Shown one piece after another: positions 1 to 3,211 of a stretch of 5,437 nt of DNA. Positions within the stretch are counted from its first letter, which is position 1, and every line of letters begins with the position of its first letter. This DNA is from Methylobacterium sp. GTDB lineage: Bacteria; Pseudomonadota; Alphaproteobacteria; Rhizobiales; Beijerinckiaceae. Below the pieces are notes generated by a model that was given only the letters and a program-made list of their open reading frames with translations, made no database searches and was not told the DNA's origin. The stretch is taken from NCBI GenBank assembly GCA_021154065.1, contig JAJKJG010000079.1, positions 1 through 5,437 of the forward strand. The letters run 5' to 3'. The position numbers and the translations under genes were made by a program.

Positions 1-100
1 CGAATCGGTGATTCGGGTCATGGGCGAGGGCGACAACCGCGACCTCGTGGTGCAGGTCGTCGACGACGTCGTCGACGCGCTGTCGCGCGCCGCCGCCTGA
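1..100 (+). CDS. glmM: Phosphoglucosamine mutase GlmM, C-terminal end (partial)
   Basis: Only the last 32 codons are present, read from base 2 to the TGA at 98-100; the gene enters from the left edge. The visible peptide begins ESVIRVMGEGDNRD and continues as an Asp/Val-rich helix ending in SRAAA. This matches the end of domain 4 of GlmM, where the phosphate-binding loop SGTExxIRVMxEG is followed by a final amphipathic helix. The base before the Glu codon is C, which is compatible with a preceding Thr codon (ACC) of SGTE. The family isomerises glucosamine-6-phosphate to glucosamine-1-phosphate in the cytoplasm, on the route to UDP-GlcNAc for peptidoglycan and LPS. Other phosphohexomutases (ManB/AlgC type) share the loop, but the RVMGEGD wording favours GlmM. 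The catalytic serine and metal-binding region are outside the window. Confidence 0.8.
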   Translation, partial: ESVIRVMGEGDNRDLVVQVVDDVVDALSRAAA

Positions 101-136
101 CGAAGTCTTTCTGTTCGGGGAAGTGTTCGCCTGCCG

Positions 137-174
137 AGCGAAGTCGAGCCGGGCGATGCGCCTGCGTCTTCGCT
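137..174 (+). other. Inverted repeat downstream of glmM
   Basis: The 7-bp arms AGCGAAG (137-143) and CTTCGCT (168-174) are perfectly complementary. They enclose a smaller hairpin, GGCG-ATG-CGCC (152-162). Transcribed from glmM this would form a branched or interrupted stem. It is not followed by a T-run (next bases GAAAACTAG), so it is a poor intrinsic terminator; it could be a transcript-end structure or chance. The rest of 101-180 shows nothing recognisable. Confidence 0.3.
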
Positions 175-185
175 GAAAACTAGCC

Positions 186-214
186 TTAAAGGTTAAGGTT
201 AAGCTCCTTTTAAC
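186..214 (+). promoter_or_regulatory. TTAA cluster with CtrA-type box upstream of first OMP gene
   Basis: Four TTAA tetranucleotides start at 186, 193, 199 and 210. The last two form TTAA-N7-TTAA followed by C (199-214), which matches the full CtrA recognition consensus known from Caulobacter and other alphaproteobacteria. The 14-mer GGTTAAGGTTAAGC (191-204) recurs exactly ahead of the second OMP gene, and the spacing of the following TTAAC is also identical. The box ends 77 bases before the ATG at 292, a plausible promoter distance. A GATTC (GANTC, CcrM-type methylation site) lies at 228-232. What is seen is the motif; binding by CtrA is inferred. Confidence 0.6.
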
Positions 215-277
215 GCCTGTTTGAGACGATTCCCTCCGTTGGCATCATCCGCGAGGCCCGTCGGCCCCGCGAAAAAC

Positions 278-284
278 GAAGGGA
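278..284 (+). promoter_or_regulatory. Ribosome binding site deciding the first OMP start
   Basis: GAAGGGA lies 7 bases before the ATG at 292 and 16 bases before the in-frame ATG at 301. The spacing supports 292 (MGSMKS...) as the start. The second OMP gene starts in the same context, CTGTCATGGG, which also supports the upstream ATG. Confidence 0.6.
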
Positions 285-291
285 CCCTGTC

Positions 292-1128
292 ATGGGCAGC
301 ATGAAGTCACTCGCTCTGGCGGGCGTTTTCGCGGCCGTCTCGTCCGCATCGGCGCTCGCGGCCGATCTCCTCCCGCCGCCGCCGCCGATGCATTATCCGC
401 CTCCGCCGGTCGAGTTCGGCGGCTGGTACCTGCGCGGCGACGTCGGCGTCAGCTCCTACAACAACGGCAAGTTCTCGAGCCCCGATCAGCCGCCGGCGGT
501 GTTCTTCGGCGAGGATCTCGGCGCGGGCTCGTTTGCCGGGGTCGGCGTCGGCTATCAGTTCAACGGCTGGCTGCGCGCCGACGTCACGGGCGAATACCGC
601 TTCTCGAAGGGCTTCAAGGTCCACGATCGCATCAACTTCGATGCCGGCGCCGGCATTCCCGGCGTGACCCACGAGACGACGCAGGGCGATTTCACCTCGG
701 CGGTCTTCCTCCTCAACGGCTACGTCGATTTCGGCACCTGGTATGGCATCACGCCCTTCGTCGGCGCCGGCGCCGGCTTTGCCCGCAACATGCTCTCGGG
801 CTTCTCCGAGACCAGCCTGACGACGATCGCCGGCGTCACGACGCCGAGCGGCGGCTGGATCGGCGACGGCGACAAGACCCACTTCGCCTGGGCGCTCTAT
901 GCCGGCCTCGGCTACGCGGTGACGCCGAACCTCAAGCTCGAGCTCGGCTACCGCTACCTGAACCTCGGCGAATCGGTCACCGGCACCCTGAACTGCTTCT
1001 GCGGCCAGACCTTCTCGCCGCTCAAGGTCAAGGACCTCGACTCGCACGACATCAAGCTCGGCTTCCGCTGGCTGCTCGCGCCGCCGCCGCCGCCGATCTA
1101 CGACGCGCCGATCATCCGCAAATACTGA
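292..1128 (+). CDS. Outer-membrane beta-barrel protein, Omp25/RopB-like, with proline-rich ends
   Basis: This 278-residue protein has a Sec signal peptide: K5, a hydrophobic core 6-17, and ALA at 21-23, so cleavage is likely before or after A24. A proline-rich stretch (about 28-39) follows, then the barrel from GGWYLRGDVG (43-52). Alternating Gly/aromatic strands follow, including a GYQFNGWLRADVTGEYRF strand pair, LLNGYVDFGTWYGITPFVGAGAG near the middle, and LELGYRYLNLG near the end. This pattern fits the 8-stranded OMP_b-brl superfamily (Omp25/Omp31/RopB-like surface proteins of Hyphomicrobiales), usually structural or stress-related rather than large pores. A terminal aromatic strand ending FRWLL (258-262) is followed by a second proline run (264-268) and a tail ending in Tyr. 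C235 and C237 sit close together in a predicted loop. The gene is a clear paralogue of its downstream neighbour. The ATG at 292 is chosen on RBS spacing. The specific function is unknown. Confidence 0.85.
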   Translation: MGSMKSLALAGVFAAVSSASALAADLLPPPPPMHYPPPPVEFGGWYLRGDVGVSSYNNGKFSSPDQPPAVFFGEDLGAGSFAGVGVGYQFNGWLRADVTGEYRFSKGFKVHDRINFDAGAGIPGVTHETTQGDFTSAVFLLNGYVDFGTWYGITPFVGAGAGFARNMLSGFSETSLTTIAGVTTPSGGWIGDGDKTHFAWALYAGLGYAVTPNLKLELGYRYLNLGESVTGTLNCFCGQTFSPLKVKDLDSHDIKLGFRWLLAPPPPPIYDAPIIRKY

Positions 1129-1150
1129 GCGACGGCAAAATCGACTGGGC

Positions 1151-1182
1151 GGCGCGGGGAGCTCCCCGCGCCGTTTCCATTT
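1151..1182 (+). terminator. GC-rich palindrome, probable terminator of first OMP gene
   Basis: A perfect 22-bp palindrome at 1151-1172 (arm GGCGCGGGGAG and its exact complement) starts 22 bases after the stop codon. As RNA it gives a 9-bp GC stem closed by AGCU. The following GTTTCCATTT is only moderately T-rich, so termination may be imperfect. Because the DNA is a perfect palindrome, a protein-binding role is an alternative. Position and stem strength favour a terminator. Confidence 0.6.
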
Positions 1183-1235
1183 CGGGCGAGGCCGCTCGCG
1201 GCTTGATCGTGCGGCCGGGCCCCGGCGGCGCACGG

Positions 1236-1258
1236 TTAAGGTTAAGCGCCGCTTAACC
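1236..1258 (+). promoter_or_regulatory. TTAA cluster with CtrA-type box upstream of second OMP gene
   Basis: TTAA tetranucleotides start at 1236, 1242 and 1253, with the same 6- and 11-base offsets as in the cluster ahead of the first OMP gene. TTAA-N7-TTAAC occupies 1242-1257. Here the element is also a perfect inverted repeat, GGTTAAGC-GCC-GCTTAACC (1240-1258), as expected for a dimer site. GATTC (GANTC) lies 2 bases beyond it at 1260-1264. The ATG at 1353 is 94 bases downstream. The shared 14-mer GGTTAAGGTTAAGC is at 1234-1247. There is no T-run after the hairpin, so it is not an intrinsic terminator. CtrA binding is inferred from consensus only. Confidence 0.65.
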
Positions 1259-1274
1259 TGATTCGGTTGATCGT

Positions 1275-1319
1275 GATCCTGGCCGCCGGGACCCCGAGCC
1301 GCTGCGGCAGATCCTGGCC
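1275..1319 (+). repeat. Short direct repeat in second OMP leader
   Basis: GATCCTGGCC occurs at 1275-1284 and again at 1310-1319, inside the untranslated region between the TTAA box and the second OMP gene. The gap is 25 bases and GC-rich. No function is recognised; it may be chance or a minor leader element. Confidence 0.3.
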
Positions 1320-1352
1320 TCGCACTGTTAGAGTTCTTGAGAGGAAGCTGTC

Positions 1353-2114
1353 ATGGGTAGGCTGAAGACCCTGTGGTCGATCGGTATCATCCTTGGTCTT
1401 TCGGCACCCGCCGTCGCGGCCGACTTTTCGCCGCCGCCGCCGCCACCGCCCGGGCCGATCGTGTCGGAGCTCGGCAGCGGCTGGTACCTGCGCGGTGACG
1501 TCGGCTGGGTCGACTTCTCGGATCCCGGCAAGCTGCCGCTCGGCGCCGGGCTGCCCTTCGACCGCGTCGGCTTGAAGGAAACCTGGTCGGTCGGCGGCGG
1601 CTTCGGCTATCAGATCAACAACTGGTTTCGCTCCGACGTGACGGCGGATTGGCGCAACGACGCCAAGTTCTTCGGCGTCAACTCCGGCTCGAACTACGTC
1701 AACGGCTACAGCATCGACAACGGCAAGATCGAGTCGAGCACGCTGCTCCTCAACGGCTACATCGATTTCGGCCACTGGTACGGCTTCACGCCCTATGTCG
1801 GCGCCGGCGTCGGCGTCGCGCAGAACCACTTCCACTCCTATGCCGGCCAGGTCACCTGCCTGACGCTTGCCTGCGGGCCGCTCGGGCCGCAGCTTCCGAC
1901 GCCGATCCCGAGCCACACGGTCTACAATCTCGCGTGGGCCGTCATGGCCGGCGTCGCCTTCGACCTCGGCTACGGCTTCAAGCTCGATGCCGGCTATCGC
2001 TACCTGCATGTCGGCGACGCGCGCACTGGGGTCGACGCCTTCGGCGTCGGCAGCAAGGCCAAGGCGCTCGACGCGCAGGAGGTCAGGCTCGGCGTCCGCT
2101 ACATGATCGACTGA
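1353..2114 (+). CDS. Outer-membrane beta-barrel protein, Omp25/RopB-like paralogue
   Basis: This 253-residue protein begins with a signal peptide: R3 and K5, a hydrophobic core 7-17, and AVA at 20-22, with cleavage likely around A22/A23. Mature residues open with ADF and a seven-proline run (27-33), then the barrel from SGWYLRGDVGW (42-52). Strands such as GFGYQINNWFRSDVT, LLNGYIDFGHWYGFTPYVGAG and LDAGYRYLHVGD align with the preceding gene, so the two are tandem duplicates that have diverged mostly in loops. The protein ends VRLGVRYMID: the last strand lies at the very C-terminus, without the proline tail of the paralogue, and the final residue is Asp rather than the usual aromatic. C169 and C174 could form a loop disulfide. 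The start is supported by AGAGGA 7 bases upstream. Its own TTAA box upstream and strong terminator downstream suggest a monocistronic unit. The precise role is unknown. Confidence 0.85.
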   Translation: MGRLKTLWSIGIILGLSAPAVAADFSPPPPPPPGPIVSELGSGWYLRGDVGWVDFSDPGKLPLGAGLPFDRVGLKETWSVGGGFGYQINNWFRSDVTADWRNDAKFFGVNSGSNYVNGYSIDNGKIESSTLLLNGYIDFGHWYGFTPYVGAGVGVAQNHFHSYAGQVTCLTLACGPLGPQLPTPIPSHTVYNLAWAVMAGVAFDLGYGFKLDAGYRYLHVGDARTGVDAFGVGSKAKALDAQEVRLGVRYMID

Positions 2115-2138
2115 CCGCCGCCGCCGCGGCTGCGCTCG

Positions 2139-2168
2139 AGGCGGGACTCCGGTCCCGCCTTTTTCTTT
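2139..2168 (+). terminator. Strong intrinsic terminator of second OMP gene
   Basis: A 9-bp stem, AGGCGGGAC (2139-2147) paired with GTCCCGCCT (2152-2160), is closed by a UCCG tetraloop of the very stable C(UNCG)G class. It is followed by TTTTCTTT, and the stem starts 25 bases after the stop codon at 2112-2114. This is a classic Rho-independent terminator for the plus strand. It has no matching T-run for the minus strand. Confidence 0.9.
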
Positions 2169-2169
2169 G
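2156..2169 (+). repeat. 14-bp direct repeat, left copy (flanks methyltransferase gene)
   Basis: CGCCTTTTTCTTTG here is identical to 3198-3211. This copy is the descending stem arm plus T-tract of the second OMP terminator. The two copies bracket the methyltransferase gene and its leader. Confidence 0.6.
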
Positions 2170-2292
2170 GGCGTGAGAGATGCGCCGTTCAGAATTTTCG
2201 CAGCGCAAATTGAGCGCCGCTCGCTATTGCTCGTCGCCATGTGCCGTTTTGGTGGCTAGTCTGATTGCCAGATTGGCGTGGCCCCGGGTCAT

Positions 2293-2297
2293 AGAGG
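2293..2297 (+). promoter_or_regulatory. Ribosome binding site deciding the methyltransferase start
   Basis: AGAGG lies 8 bases before the ATG at 2306. The reading frame is open back to another ATG at 2180, but that one has only a weak GAGAG directly abutting it. The RBS favours the 2306 start. The leader 2170-2305 shows no convincing -35/-10 pair; a small inverted repeat, GCCA-GAT-TGGC, lies just upstream of the RBS region. Confidence 0.5.
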
Positions 2298-2305
2298 CAG
2301 GCTTC

Positions 2306-3154
2306 ATGAACGACGCAACTTCGCAGACCGTCTATTTCTATAATCGTCATCCGATCTCATCCGAAATCATCCTGACGAAACTGCGCGCAAGCCGTGGCCA
2401 TCTCGACGGCCTACGTCCTGAAGAGCTCTATCCCTATGACCAGGATCATTATGGCGGCCTCGCCGCGACGGATGAATTGGTGCGAGGAGCGCAGGTCGGC
2501 AATGGGTCGCGCGTCGCCGATTTCTGTGCCGGACTTGGCGGCACGGTGCGCTATCTGGCGCACAAATATGGCGCCGACGTCACCGGTATCGAACTGACGC
2601 CGGCGCGCGTCTCGGGCGCACAGGAGTTGACCCGACGCGTCGGCCTTCACGGTATTGCGCGGATTGTCGAGGGCAACGTGATGGACGTGCCGCTTCCTGA
2701 CGCGAGCATCGACGCCGTCGTCAGCCAAGAAGCGTTTTGCCACGTTCCGGACGTGAAGAGAGCGGTTGCCGAAGCTTTTCGTATTCTGAGGACCGATGGT
2801 CGCTTGGCATTCACGGATTGGATCGCTGATCAGCCGCTTGCCGCGGCTGATGCGCAGCTGATGTGGGACGGAATGGCTATTCAGCCTCTTCGGTCGATCC
2901 CCGAATATCGCAACCTGGTCGAAAGCGTTGGCCGCAGAGTGATTTCGACGGAGGATTTGACGGAAGAATGGGGGCCAATTCTGAAGGCACGACTGGCAAT
3001 GTATCAACAGCTGCGTGAAGAAGCCCGACAGGCCGGCACCCCAATGGGGCACGATGCATTCCACGAATCCTACATCCGATTTGTCGACCTCATTCAAGAG
3101 CGCAAGATCGGCGGCGTCAGGATGGTGGCTGCGAAGGTGCAAGCGCGCGGTTGA
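2306..3154 (+). CDS. SAM-dependent class I methyltransferase (Methyltransf_11/UbiE-like)
   Basis: The 282-residue protein has the class I Rossmann methyltransferase signature. An N-terminal cap ending in YDQDHYGGLAATDEL (44-58) precedes motif I, RVADFCAGLGGTVRYLA (69-85), the SAM glycine loop. The acidic residue for the SAM ribose is E96 in VTGIELTPARV. GNVMDVPLPDASIDAVVSQ (123-141) gives the adenine-contact and motif IV region, and LRTDGRLAFTDW (161-172) gives the post-motif strand. The cap wording and the helix after motif II resemble small-molecule N-methyltransferases of the sarcosine/dimethylglycine and phosphoethanolamine type, and also UbiE-like enzymes; the substrate cannot be read here. 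There is no signal peptide with this start, so it is cytoplasmic. The gene is lower in GC and codon bias than its neighbours, sits alone between two terminator-like sites and converges on the efflux gene, which suggests acquisition. An upstream ATG at 2180 would add 42 residues of atypical, Arg/Ser/Ala-rich sequence and is judged unlikely. Confidence 0.82.
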   Translation: MNDATSQTVYFYNRHPISSEIILTKLRASRGHLDGLRPEELYPYDQDHYGGLAATDELVRGAQVGNGSRVADFCAGLGGTVRYLAHKYGADVTGIELTPARVSGAQELTRRVGLHGIARIVEGNVMDVPLPDASIDAVVSQEAFCHVPDVKRAVAEAFRILRTDGRLAFTDWIADQPLAAADAQLMWDGMAIQPLRSIPEYRNLVESVGRRVISTEDLTEEWGPILKARLAMYQQLREEARQAGTPMGHDAFHESYIRFVDLIQERKIGGVRMVAAKVQARG

Positions 3155-3186
3155 GGAACGCCGTGGTATCGACGCTGCTCGCCGGC

Positions 3187-3211
3187 AAGGACGATATCGC
3201 CTTTTTCTTTG
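3187..3211 (+). terminator. Possible weak terminator after methyltransferase gene
   Basis: AAGG-A-CG-ATAT-CG-CCTT (3187-3203) can fold into a short stem with one bulged A, followed by TTTCTTT. It lies 32 bases past the methyltransferase stop codon and ends at the efflux gene's stop. The stem is weak, so this is only a candidate. No terminator for the minus-strand efflux gene is visible between the two genes; its transcript may end inside or beyond the methyltransferase gene. Confidence 0.4.
3198..3211 (+). repeat. 14-bp direct repeat, right copy
   Basis: CGCCTTTTTCTTTG is identical to 2156-2169. It directly abuts the TTA (reverse complement of TAA) stop of the efflux gene at 3212-3214. The identity stops sharply at both ends. 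Confidence 0.6.

Noticed and set aside
186..214. TTAAGG repeats read as a telomere-like or CRISPR-like repeat array
   Set aside because: There are only two or three units, no spacers and no associated cas genes. The spacing fits a two-site regulatory element better.
1203..1275. 9-mer TTGATCGTG repeated at 1203-1211 and 1267-1275 around the second TTAA box
   Set aside because: It is short, lacks symmetry about the box and has no equivalent near the first OMP gene. Probably chance.
307..2240. Long minus-strand open frames opposite both OMP genes (307-1233 and 1242-2240)
   Set aside because: Their translations are Arg/Ala/Glu-rich with no recognisable motif, as expected when GC-rich coding DNA is read on the other strand. 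The plus-strand proteins have signal peptides, barrel strands and RBSs.
2411..3142. 243-codon minus-strand open frame opposite the methyltransferase gene
   Set aside because: It shows no coherent motif and no RBS, while the plus strand encodes clear methyltransferase motifs over the same stretch.
2139..3211. The methyltransferase cassette as a transposon or insertion sequence
   Set aside because: There is no transposase, no terminal inverted repeats, and the direct repeats are terminator-tail sequence. At most this is a homology-driven insertion.
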